6,262 nt of DNA from an uncultured Lachnospiraceae bacterium (GTDB lineage: Bacteria > Bacillota > Clostridia > Lachnospirales > Lachnospiraceae), in NCBI GenBank assembly GCA_902795625.1, contig CADBLW010000323.1:1-6262 (forward strand), read 5' to 3'. The position numbers were made by a program, and so were the translations under genes. The stretch's first letter is position 1, and the number at the start of each line of letters is the position of its first letter. Of this stretch, positions 1-6,179 are shown piece by piece. The notes below the pieces were generated by a model. That model worked only from the letters and a program-made list of their open reading frames with translations, was not told where the DNA came from and did no database searches.

Positions 1-795
1 CTCGGAAGCGCGCTTTGCCACCAGCTGTCCGACACGTGTGATCTTGAATGCGGTCTTTTTGATGGTCTCACACAGGATCTCAAAGCTCTCGCCGCGAACC
101 GATTCGAGTGCTTTTTTAACTACTCCGGGGCCGCTGACACCGACGTTGATCACGGCATCCGCCTCGGTGACACCGTGGAACGCGCCGGCCATGAACGGAT
201 TGTCGTCGGGCGCGTTGCAGAACACGACGAGCTTAGCGCAGCCGATGGAATCCGCATCCTTCGTATTTTCCGCAGTCTTGCGGATCACTTCGCCCATGAT
301 GCGTACCGCGTCCATATCGATACCTGTTCTCGTGGAACCGACATTCACGGAGCTGCATACGCGCTCGGTTTTCGCCAGTGCCTTCGGAATGGAACGCATC
401 AACAGCTTGTCCGCTGTTGTCATTCCTTTGGCAACCACCGCGGAGTAACCGCCTAAGAAGTTTACGCCGACTTCCTTTGCCGTTCTGTCGAGCTCCTCGG
501 CGATCACGACAAAGTCGTCTTCGATCTTGCAGGCGGCAGCGCCGACGATCGCGATCGGCGTTACGCTGATACGCTTGTTGACCACGGGAATCCCGTATTC
601 TCTTCCGATCTCATCTCCGGTTGCCACAAGGCTGCCGGCGAGCTTAAAAATTTTTCTATGAATGTTCTCACAAAGCTTTCCGAGATCGGAATCGATGCAG
701 TCCAACAGGCTGATGCCCATGGTGATCGTGCGGACATCCAGGTTTTCTTTTTCAATCATCTGGTTGGTTTCCAGAATTTCTTTTCTGCTGATCAT
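1..795 (-). CDS. UPF0210 (DUF711, 'PFL family') protein, N-terminal 265 residues, truncated by the window edge
   Basis: The frame is open from an ATG at 793-795 to base 1, giving 265 codons of a family usually about 450 residues long, so roughly the last 40% is outside the window. The ATG follows GGAG (801-804) by 5 bases. The sequence matches what I know of UPF0210: 'RTITMGISLLDC' near residues 22-33, 'GIPVVNKRISVTPI' near 68-81, 'VCSSVNVGSTRTGI' in the middle, 'NPFMAGAFHGV' and 'NVGVSGPGVVKKALE' further on, then 'KKTAFKITRVGQLVAKRASE' at the edge. The family has a fold related to pyruvate formate-lyase and ribonucleotide reductase barrels, hence its 'PFL' label, but no reaction is established and no glycyl-radical motif is visible in this part. 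The gene lies downstream of an ACT-domain gene, its usual partner, and is probably co-transcribed with it. Family membership is very secure; function is unknown. Confidence 0.96.
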   Translation of the reverse strand, partial: MISRKEILETNQMIEKENLDVRTITMGISLLDCIDSDLGKLCENIHRKIFKLAGSLVATGDEIGREYGIPVVNKRISVTPIAIVGAAACKIEDDFVVIAEELDRTAKEVGVNFLGGYSAVVAKGMTTADKLLMRSIPKALAKTERVCSSVNVGSTRTGIDMDAVRIMGEVIRKTAENTKDADSIGCAKLVVFCNAPDDNPFMAGAFHGVTEADAVINVGVSGPGVVKKALESVRGESFEILCETIKKTAFKITRVGQLVAKRASE

Positions 796-807
796 ATGTA
801 CTCCAAT

Positions 808-839
808 GCCCCTCAGAAACAGTCGTTTCATGATGGGGC
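808..839 (-). promoter_or_regulatory. Imperfect 13-bp hairpin between the ACT and UPF0210 genes
   Basis: Read on the minus strand, GCCCC (bulged A) TCA (bulged T) GAAAC can pair with GTTTC TGA GGGGC around a GACT loop. That is 13 base pairs with two single-base bulges in 32 bases. No T-run follows on either strand, so it is not a typical intrinsic terminator. It ends three bases before the GGAG of the UPF0210 gene, so it could affect ribosome access, RNA processing or stability of the upstream ACT message. The pairing is seen directly; any role is inferred. Confidence 0.45.
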
Positions 840-883
840 GAAACGTTTATTTCCGCGCGAAAGGCCGCGCAAGCGTGCACGGC

Positions 884-1156
884 TCAGATCCGGTGCATCA
901 TGTCAAAGATATCCTCAAGCTGGATGCGGATCACACAGCCGATCGTTGTGCCGACTTCCGCAAGCTCCTCGGAGACCGTGTCAAAACTCTTGGCAGTATC
1001 TGCGACATCCACGACCATCATCATGTTGAAATATCCGCCGACGATCGTCTGGGAGATGTCCAAAATGTTGATGTTGCTGTCCGCAAGGTAGGTGCAGACC
1101 TTCGCGATAATGCCGACGCAGTCGCGTCCGACGACAGTGATGATTGCTTTTTTCAT
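884..1156 (-). CDS. Stand-alone ACT-domain protein (UPF0237 family)
   Basis: This is a 90-residue protein made of little more than one ACT domain, a small ligand-binding beta-alpha fold that often senses amino acids. The N-terminus 'AIITVVGRDCVGIIAKV' (residues 4-20) and 'LADSNINILDISQTIVGGYF' (24-43) are the classic first strand, helix and second strand. The C-terminus 'IRIQLEDIFDMMHRI' is the characteristic UPF0237 ending, and the length matches the family. The ATG is preceded by GGAGG (1167-1171) with a 10-base spacing. There is no attached enzyme domain. It lies 88 bases upstream of a UPF0210 gene, a neighbour pair known across Firmicutes, which suggests a regulatory or binding role for that partner. 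A promoter lies just upstream (1200-1228). The ligand is unknown; the family assignment is very secure. Confidence 0.96.
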   Translation of the reverse strand: MKKAIITVVGRDCVGIIAKVCTYLADSNINILDISQTIVGGYFNMMMVVDVADTAKSFDTVSEELAEVGTTIGCVIRIQLEDIFDMMHRI

Positions 1157-1199
1157 GGTATCATAACCTCCGGTGTGGTAGTTGTAAACTCACAATACA

Positions 1200-1228
1200 A
1201 GTATTTCGGATTTCGGTAACAATGTCAA
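1200..1228 (-). promoter_or_regulatory. Sigma-A-type promoter for the ACT-UPF0210 unit
   Basis: On the minus strand a perfect TTGACA (1223-1228) is followed after 17 bases by AATACT (1200-1205), which matches four of six positions of the -10 consensus. Transcription would start near 1193, leaving a leader of roughly 36 bases that carries the GGAGG of the ACT gene. The site lies in the 130-base gap after the hydrolase gene, so the ACT and UPF0210 genes can be expressed separately from the polA-coaE run. No start site has been measured. Confidence 0.6.
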
Positions 1229-1231
1229 TTC

Positions 1232-1245
1232 CGGATAACAATCCG
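1232..1245. repeat. Short inverted repeat next to the -35 box of the ACT promoter
   Basis: CGGAT and ATCCG flank a four-base centre, giving a perfect 5-bp dyad whose inner edge is three bases upstream of the TTGACA. It could be an operator, or a weak hairpin after the hydrolase gene. It lacks the T-run of an intrinsic terminator, and a 5-bp dyad can easily arise by chance. Confidence 0.3.
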
Positions 1246-1286
1246 TAAGATCGTTCTGACAGCTGATCAGTGTTTGGTCGACTGTA

Positions 1287-2081
1287 TCAGAACACGATCT
1301 CCTCCGTCGGAACGTCACGCAGAGCCACGGTGATCTTCGGGCCCGGCCCGGGATACTGCCAGTTTTTCTTCAAAACGGCCTGTGCGCTCGCCAACGCAAG
1401 CTCGGGATAATTGTTGTCCTTGCTCAGGTGCGCAAGGATGATATGCTGCAGCTTCCTGTGCATCACGGACACCATCAGACTGCCGCAGTCATCGTTTGAA
1501 AGATGTCCGTACGCTCCCATGATCCGCCGCTTCAGATGATACGGATACGGTCCGACGAGAAGCATGTCGCGGTCATAGTTTGACTCGATCAGCACGGCAT
1601 CCGCTTCGGAAAGATGCTTCACGATCGTGTCGTCATAGCAGCCCAGGTCCGTCGCCATCGCAAAATACTGCCCGTTCGACCGGATCCCGTACGCAACGGG
1701 CTTTACCGCGTCATGTGAAATGAAGCAGGAAACGATCTCTGCATCCTTTACCGTGAGAATGACGCCGGGTGTGACGGAGCGAAACAATTCCGTCGGCAGA
1801 GGCTTCCCCCGGTTGGCTGTTATGATGGACTGCAGTGTCTCGTGCGTGCCGTACACGGTTGCGTGGTATTTGCGGATAAATACCGACAGTCCCGCGATAT
1901 GATCGCTGTGTTCGTGTGTGATCAGGATCGCGTCGATATTGTCCGGATCGATGCCCGCACCGCACAGACCTTCCACGATCTTCTTGGCGGAGACTCCGGC
2001 GTCGATCAGTATTTTCGCTTCTTTCGTCACGACACAGGTACAATTTCCGCTGCTTCCGCTCGCAATGCTGATGACTCTCAA
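1287..2081 (-). CDS. YycJ/WalJ-like metallo-beta-lactamase-fold hydrolase
   Basis: This is a 264-residue cytoplasmic metal-dependent hydrolase with no signal peptide or membrane segment. Visible motifs are the N-terminal 'ASGSSGN' (7-13), the metal site HEHSDH (56-61), a further His at 123 in 'ISHD', 'ATDLG' with Asp145, 'ESNYD' (166-170), 'GHLSN' (192-196) and 'LAHLSKDNN' with His218. This set is typical of the YycJ/WalJ branch, which is related to RNase Z-like nucleases; WalJ of low-GC Gram-positives is linked to DNA repair and the WalRK pathway. Here no walRK genes are visible, and the gene instead follows coaE. The start is TTG, immediately after the coaE TAA with no gap. It is supported by AAAGGAG (2091-2097), nine bases upstream inside the end of coaE, and by the family N-terminus. 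Translation is probably coupled to coaE. The superfamily is certain, the YycJ branch likely, the substrate unproven. Confidence 0.95.
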   Translation of the reverse strand: MRVISIASGSSGNCTCVVTKEAKILIDAGVSAKKIVEGLCGAGIDPDNIDAILITHEHSDHIAGLSVFIRKYHATVYGTHETLQSIITANRGKPLPTELFRSVTPGVILTVKDAEIVSCFISHDAVKPVAYGIRSNGQYFAMATDLGCYDDTIVKHLSEADAVLIESNYDRDMLLVGPYPYHLKRRIMGAYGHLSNDDCGSLMVSVMHRKLQHIILAHLSKDNNYPELALASAQAVLKKNWQYPGPGPKITVALRDVPTEEIVF

Positions 2082-2711
2082 TTACGTTGTCTCCTTTGCG
2101 CGCTGAAGTCTGCGCCGTATTTCGGTAAGATGGAAAATGAGCTGCTTCACGATGCCTGCCCGCGGCACTGAGCTTTCGTTGTCGATCACGCGCTCGCAGC
2201 AGTCAAACATCTCGCTCTGCTTCATCTGGGACGCGAACACTGAAGCGATCTTTTCGTCGGAATAACCTCTCGTGGTGTGCAGCCGTTCCGCTCGTGTTGC
2301 GTCGCTCGCGTACACAAGCCAAAGCTCATCGCAGAAGGATTTATATCCCGCTTCCGCGGCGAGGGCTGATTCAACGAACACGAACTCGGTGCCCTTCTTC
2401 CGGTATTCCTCGAGAAGCTGTCGGATCCTCGCGATCGTTGCGGGATGCGTGATCTCGTTCAGCTTTCGAAGCAAAGCCTCGTCGTTGAATACGATGGAAG
2501 CGAGATACGCCCGGTCAAGCGTTCCGTCAGCAGCAACACAGGAAGGACCGAACACGCGCACGATCTCGTCAAAGACAGGTTGCCCCGGCTCCTGCAGACA
2601 CCGGCACTCGTAATCGGAATCAATCACGGGTATGCCGAGGGACTGCTGTGCGCACTGACACACAAAACTCTTTCCGCTTCCGGCGCAGCCGGTAAGTCCG
2701 ATCACATACAT
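2082..2711 (-). CDS. coaE: Dephospho-CoA kinase
   Basis: CoaE phosphorylates the 3'-hydroxyl of the ribose of dephospho-CoA using ATP, the last step of coenzyme A synthesis in the cytoplasm. The 209-residue product opens with 'MYVIGLTG' and a P-loop (G8-S15, ending GSGKS). It continues with 'IPVIDSD' (27-33), 'DGTLDRAYLASIVFND' (62-77), 'ITHP' (87-90), the lid region around 'RGYSDEKI' (148-155) and 'VIDN' (175-178), all in normal family order and at normal length. The usual 'PLLFE'-like segment is replaced by 'ESALAAEAGY' (114-123), which I recall from Lachnospiraceae-type CoaE. I chose the ATG at 2709-2711 because AAAGGAGG (2719-2726) sits seven bases before it. A GTG six codons upstream lies beside that ribosome binding site and would translate through it. 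The gene is 69 bases after polA and abuts the hydrolase gene. Confidence 0.96.
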   Translation of the reverse strand: MYVIGLTGCAGSGKSFVCQCAQQSLGIPVIDSDYECRCLQEPGQPVFDEIVRVFGPSCVAADGTLDRAYLASIVFNDEALLRKLNEITHPATIARIRQLLEEYRKKGTEFVFVESALAAEAGYKSFCDELWLVYASDATRAERLHTTRGYSDEKIASVFASQMKQSEMFDCCERVIDNESSVPRAGIVKQLIFHLTEIRRRLQRAKETT

Positions 2712-2718
2712 GTCCGTT

Positions 2719-2726
2719 CCTCCTTT
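2719..2726 (-). promoter_or_regulatory. Ribosome binding site deciding the coaE start
   Basis: AAAGGAGG lies seven bases before the ATG at 2709-2711. An in-frame GTG at 2727-2729 directly precedes it, so a longer coaE would have to translate its own Shine-Dalgarno sequence as Lys-Gly-Gly. This favours the shorter, 209-residue protein. Confidence 0.85.
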
Positions 2727-2780
2727 CACAGTTGTATGATTAAGACCGCTCCGCTACCGGTTATAAGGCAGGAAAGAGTC

Positions 2781-5549
2781 TCATTTTGCGTCAAGCCAGG
2801 TGCTTCCGCTGTGGACCTCAGCCTCCAGCGGAACTGACAGCTCAGCGACATGTTCAAACGCGTCCTTGAGCAACGCGCAAACCTTCTCCTCCTCGTCCTT
2901 AGGAACCTCAAGAAGAAGTTCGTCGTGCACCTGCAACAGAACTTTTGATCTCAGTTTCTCCTCACTCAGCCTGCGGTCAACGGCAAGCATCGCGAGTTTC
3001 ATGATATCCGCAGCGGTTCCCTGGATCGGTGAGTTCATTGCGACACGCTCACCGAAGGCTCGCTTCTGGAATTCCGTTGAGGAAAGCTCGGGGATCGGCC
3101 GGATACGCCCGTACAGGGTGCGCACCATGCCGTTCTTCTTGGCTTCCTCCACCGTCTCGTCAAGATACTTCTTGACCTTCGGGAACCTGACAAAGTAGTT
3201 CTGTATATAATCCTCCGCCGTGGCTCTGGAGATACCCAGATCCTGTGCGAGGGAAAATGAACTGATGCCGTATAAAATGCCAAAATTCACTGCCTTGGCG
3301 GCGCCGCGCTGCTCCGGCGTTACATCCTCATACGGGATGCCGAACACTTCGCTCGCCGTCAGACGATGGATGTCCGCAGCCTTGTGGTAAGCTTCCTGCA
3401 AACTGGTGTCGCCGGAAAGGTGAGCCATCAGACGAAGTTCGATCTGTGAGTAGTCGGCGTCGACGAAGACGCAGCCGTCCGCAGGAATAAATGCCTTGCG
3501 GATATCCCGTCCGAGTTCTGTCCGTGCGGGAATATTCTGCAGGTTCGGATCGGTCGAACTGAGTCTTCCGGTGGCCGTTACGGTCTGCCGGAAGGTTGTA
3601 TGTATTCTTCCGTCCTCCGCGATGTAGGAATCCAGTCCGTCCGCGTAGGTGGAATACAACTTCTGATACTGGCGGTAGCGAAGCACTTCCGCGACGATGG
3701 GATGCTCTCCCTCAAGCTTCTCGAGGATTTCCGCAGAAGTCGAGTATCCACTGCTCTTTGCCTTCTTGGGGTAAGGGATCTTCAGCTTATCGAACAGCAC
3801 CTCGCCGAGCTGCTTCGGGGAATTGAGATTGAACTCCTCTCCCGCGATCGTATGCACGGCACATCTGGACTTTTCCATTTCCACGCTGAGCTTTGCCGCG
3901 AAGGAACGCAGCTGGCCGCGGTCCACAAGGATGCCGGCCTGTTCCATTTTCCGAAGAACCCACATCAAGGGCAGCTCCACCTCACGAAGAAGCTTGAGCA
4001 TACCGGCTTCCGTGATCTTCTCCAGAAGAAGTTTTCCGGCCGTAAGGGCAAGGGAAGCGGTCTCCGAGCCGTCCTTCTCCGGGTTCTCACCGGGAAGCCA
4101 CTCATGGCATATGTCCGCCTCGTCGTGGCGAACGGAAAGCGGTCTCATGAGATAGTCCATGACCGAGACATCGCAGAGACGACTGCCGGGTGCAAGAACG
4201 TCGCACCAGTCTTCCTTGCCGCGGAAACAGAATATGTCACGTGACTGCGCAATGCGGCCGAGTGCTTTGTAAAGCGTATCTTCGGTATCCTCGCGAAGCG
4301 GCAGCCGATAGATCGTGTCGTTCATTGCAACGGTGAGGTAACGGCTCTGCGACGTGAGACCGAAGGCCGCCATCCAGTCCTCCTCGGGGGCTTCCGCGAC
4401 AATATGGATCCCGATCGGAAGGTCGGAATTTTCAATCAATTTTATTGTGCTGTCAAGGTCCGCATCGCTCACGGTGACAGTGGAAAAACGCATCTTCGGC
4501 GTGGAACATTCGGGAAGCGGTATGCTCTTGATCTCGAGCTCCTCAAGGATCTTCGCAAGCTCGGGATAGTCGATGCGCACACGGAGATCCGCCGCATTTT
4601 CCGCGATCGGAATGTCCCTCTTGATGGTCGCGAGATCACGGCTTAAGCGTGCTGCCTGCTCTCCGACAAGGGCATCGGGATCTTCTTTTGTAAGCGTCCC
4701 GATGGGGTTCTTGTGAATCCCCAGGCTCTCCTTGTAAAACGCCGCAAGGGTCTTCTCACCCTCGCTTCCCGCGGAATGGATCGCGTCATACAGCGCATCC
4801 ACGGTCTTATAATGCACGATCAGCGAAAGAGCCGTCTTGGCACCGATGCCGGGGACACCCTTGATATTGTCAGAGGCATCACCCTGCAGCCCCTTCAACT
4901 CCGCAATGCCGGTCGGCGGAACGCCGAACTCGGAGCGAATGCGGTCCGGAGTCATCGGGAAAGATTTCTCGGGCACGCGGGATGCTTCCTTCTTGTTGCC
5001 GTATTTTGCGAAGAGCTCATCCGCCTTCTTCTGCGCCTGCTGCAGAAGCCAGATGGTTGTGCGGTCATCCGCCAGCTGCAGATAATCGTGATCCTTGGTC
5101 AGAATACACACGGGCATTGTGCTTTTGAACGTCTCGGCGAGGGAGCCGCTGAAATCATCGGCCTCGTATTCCTTTGACATGTACTGTTTTACACCGATGC
5201 GGCGCAGGATGTCCTGACAGAGCGCAAACTGCTCCCGCAAAGGCGCGATCGTCTCCGTCCGGTTCGCCTTGTACTCCGGGTACATGCGGCGGCGGAACGT
5301 CTCTCGTGTCAGGTCCCAGGTCACGGCAAGGCATGTAGGCTTGAGCTGTCTCAGGATCTTCAGAAGATACCGCAGAAAGCCGTACACACCGTTCGTATAC
5401 ACTCCGCCGGAGGTCTGCATGATCTTAGGAAAATTCTTCTCCTTCTCCTCCGGTGTCTTGGCCATCAGCACAGCAGGCGGCAGGTTGCCGTAAAACTGCG
5501 TCGACAGAAGGCTGGAACCGTCTATGATCAACAGATATTCATCGTCCAA
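2781..5549 (-). CDS. polA: DNA polymerase I
   Basis: This 922-residue enzyme removes RNA primers and fills gaps in lagging-strand synthesis and excision repair. The 5'-nuclease domain (about 1-315) keeps its metal ligands: Asp10, Asp79, Glu129/Asp131/Asp132 in 'EADD', Asp153/Asp155 in 'KDHD', and Asp224/Asp227 in 'GDASDN', followed by the helix-hairpin-helix 'GVPGIGAKTA' (231-240). The middle region (about 350-520) occupies the 3'-5' exonuclease position but lacks its catalytic motifs. The polymerase domain (about 520-922) has motif A 'DYSQIELR' (Asp699), the O-helix with Arg748, Lys752, Phe756 and Tyr760, and motif C 'VHDE' (Asp876, Glu877). It therefore looks active as polymerase and 5'-nuclease but not for proofreading. 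The start is TTG at 5547-5549, nine bases after AAGGAG (5559-5564), with an in-frame stop at 5577-5579; the next in-frame ATG would lose Asp10. coaE follows after 69 bases. Confidence 0.98.
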   Translation of the reverse strand: MDDEYLLIIDGSSLLSTQFYGNLPPAVLMAKTPEEKEKNFPKIMQTSGGVYTNGVYGFLRYLLKILRQLKPTCLAVTWDLTRETFRRRMYPEYKANRTETIAPLREQFALCQDILRRIGVKQYMSKEYEADDFSGSLAETFKSTMPVCILTKDHDYLQLADDRTTIWLLQQAQKKADELFAKYGNKKEASRVPEKSFPMTPDRIRSEFGVPPTGIAELKGLQGDASDNIKGVPGIGAKTALSLIVHYKTVDALYDAIHSAGSEGEKTLAAFYKESLGIHKNPIGTLTKEDPDALVGEQAARLSRDLATIKRDIPIAENAADLRVRIDYPELAKILEELEIKSIPLPECSTPKMRFSTVTVSDADLDSTIKLIENSDLPIGIHIVAEAPEEDWMAAFGLTSQSRYLTVAMNDTIYRLPLREDTEDTLYKALGRIAQSRDIFCFRGKEDWCDVLAPGSRLCDVSVMDYLMRPLSVRHDEADICHEWLPGENPEKDGSETASLALTAGKLLLEKITEAGMLKLLREVELPLMWVLRKMEQAGILVDRGQLRSFAAKLSVEMEKSRCAVHTIAGEEFNLNSPKQLGEVLFDKLKIPYPKKAKSSGYSTSAEILEKLEGEHPIVAEVLRYRQYQKLYSTYADGLDSYIAEDGRIHTTFRQTVTATGRLSSTDPNLQNIPARTELGRDIRKAFIPADGCVFVDADYSQIELRLMAHLSGDTSLQEAYHKAADIHRLTASEVFGIPYEDVTPEQRGAAKAVNFGILYGISSFSLAQDLGISRATAEDYIQNYFVRFPKVKKYLDETVEEAKKNGMVRTLYGRIRPIPELSSTEFQKRAFGERVAMNSPIQGTAADIMKLAMLAVDRRLSEEKLRSKVLLQVHDELLLEVPKDEEEKVCALLKDAFEHVAELSVPLEAEVHSGSTWLDAK

Positions 5550-5558
5550 TTCAATATT

Positions 5559-5564
5559 CTCCTT
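5559..5564 (-). promoter_or_regulatory. Ribosome binding site supporting the TTG start of polA
   Basis: AAGGAG lies nine bases before the TTG at 5547-5549. The reading frame is closed by TGA at 5577-5579, and the first internal ATG comes only at residue 29, after the catalytic Asp10. TTG is therefore the only plausible start apart from an ATT two codons upstream, which is too close to the binding site. Confidence 0.8.
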
Positions 5565-5637
5565 CTCTGTTCTCTCTCAATGCTTCCCTCGCGACCGAAA
5601 TCGCCGTTTCACTCCTTTTTGTTACGCTGTTAAACAC

Positions 5638-6111
5638 TCAGTCACCGAGTTCCCGCAGTTTCGTGATCGCCTCTTCGTTATACTCCTGAATGCCCTTTCG
5701 GATCGGGTCAAGTGCCTCGGGAATGCCGTAGTAGCGGATCTTCAGCGACTCCTCGCTGCACTCCGGGTTGTGATACTTGGCCGTCGCAAAGGTGCTTGAC
5801 AAGGAGAACGGCACCGCGAGGACCATCAGCATAAGTGCGATCGCGTGCTTATACCTGGCAATTCTCTTCTTACGCGCAAGATATTGGCGGGATTTTTCCA
5901 GCTTTTCATTCAGTTCTTTGGAGTAATCCGTGGAAAAATCCTCGTTGTGGTTCAGCTGATCGATCGCCTTTGTGATGGAGTAATCGGTCATCAGATTATC
6001 ACGGCAGGAATCACACGAAGCAATATGCTCGAGATACTGCGCAAGCACGGTATCCGGCAAGCCTTCCGCGAGGTAGCGGTCGTTCAGTTTCAGAACTGTT
6101 CTGCAGTCCAT
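5638..6111 (-). CDS. Zinc-finger (zf-HC2/ZAS-type) single-pass membrane protein, anti-sigma-factor-like
   Basis: This 157-residue protein has an N-terminal anti-sigma zinc-finger pattern: Cys3, then His29, Cys33 and Cys36 in the H-x3-C-x2-C order of the ZAS/zf-HC2 domain. A charged, probably helical linker follows (about 55-88), rich in Lys, Arg and Glu. Next comes one hydrophobic stretch (about 89-110, 'AIALMLMVLAV' and onward) and a polar tail of about 45 residues. The basic residues just before the membrane segment ('RKKRIARYK') suggest the finger is cytoplasmic and the tail outside. Such proteins usually bind a sigma factor, but no sigma gene is in the window; a tRNA lies divergently upstream and polA 88 bases downstream. 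I chose the ATG at 6109-6111 because AAAGGAGG (6119-6126) is seven bases away. A longer frame from 6174 would run through that site and the tRNA promoter. The domain call is good; the partner and signal are unknown. Confidence 0.88.
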   Translation of the reverse strand: MDCRTVLKLNDRYLAEGLPDTVLAQYLEHIASCDSCRDNLMTDYSITKAIDQLNHNEDFSTDYSKELNEKLEKSRQYLARKKRIARYKHAIALMLMVLAVPFSLSSTFATAKYHNPECSEESLKIRYYGIPEALDPIRKGIQEYNEEAITKLRELGD

Positions 6112-6139
6112 GCCTGCGCCTCCTTTCGAAAAAATGGTA

Positions 6140-6168
6140 TTGCAATTTACAAAGCGCCGTGGTAAAAT
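6140..6168 (+). promoter_or_regulatory. Sigma-A-type promoter of the tRNA-Leu gene
   Basis: TTGCAA (6140-6145) and TAAAAT (6163-6168) are separated by exactly 17 bases, and a start near 6175 would leave a leader of about five bases before the mature tRNA. The promoter lies inside the 68 bases that separate the tRNA from the divergent zinc-finger gene, so the two transcripts share this spacer. I found no equally good minus-strand promoter for the zinc-finger gene here. Confidence 0.65.
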
Positions 6169-6179
6169 CCACATTGTTC

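Noticed and set aside
662..1219. 185-codon plus-strand open frame spanning the UPF0210 start and the ACT gene
   Set aside because: It lies opposite two well-supported genes and their promoter, and its sequence is low-complexity with no recognised domain.
1232..1286. Intrinsic terminator after the hydrolase gene
   Set aside because: Only short dyads are present (CGGAT/ATCCG and the palindrome CTGATCAG at 1263-1270), and neither is followed by a T-run on the minus strand.
2712..2729. GTG start six codons upstream of coaE
   Set aside because: The frame from GTG reads through the ribosome binding site itself, and CoaE proteins normally begin just before the 'IGLTG' strand.
3600..4244. 214-codon plus-strand open frame, and several others opposite polA
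   Set aside because: It is antisense to the strongly conserved polymerase gene, has no good ribosome binding site and shows no recognisable domain. Long antisense frames are expected opposite a GC-moderate coding sequence.
6112..6174. N-terminal extension of the zinc-finger protein (starting at 6174)
   Set aside because: It would translate through the AAAGGAGG site and the tRNA promoter region. The family N-terminus with Cys3 fits the ATG at 6109-6111.
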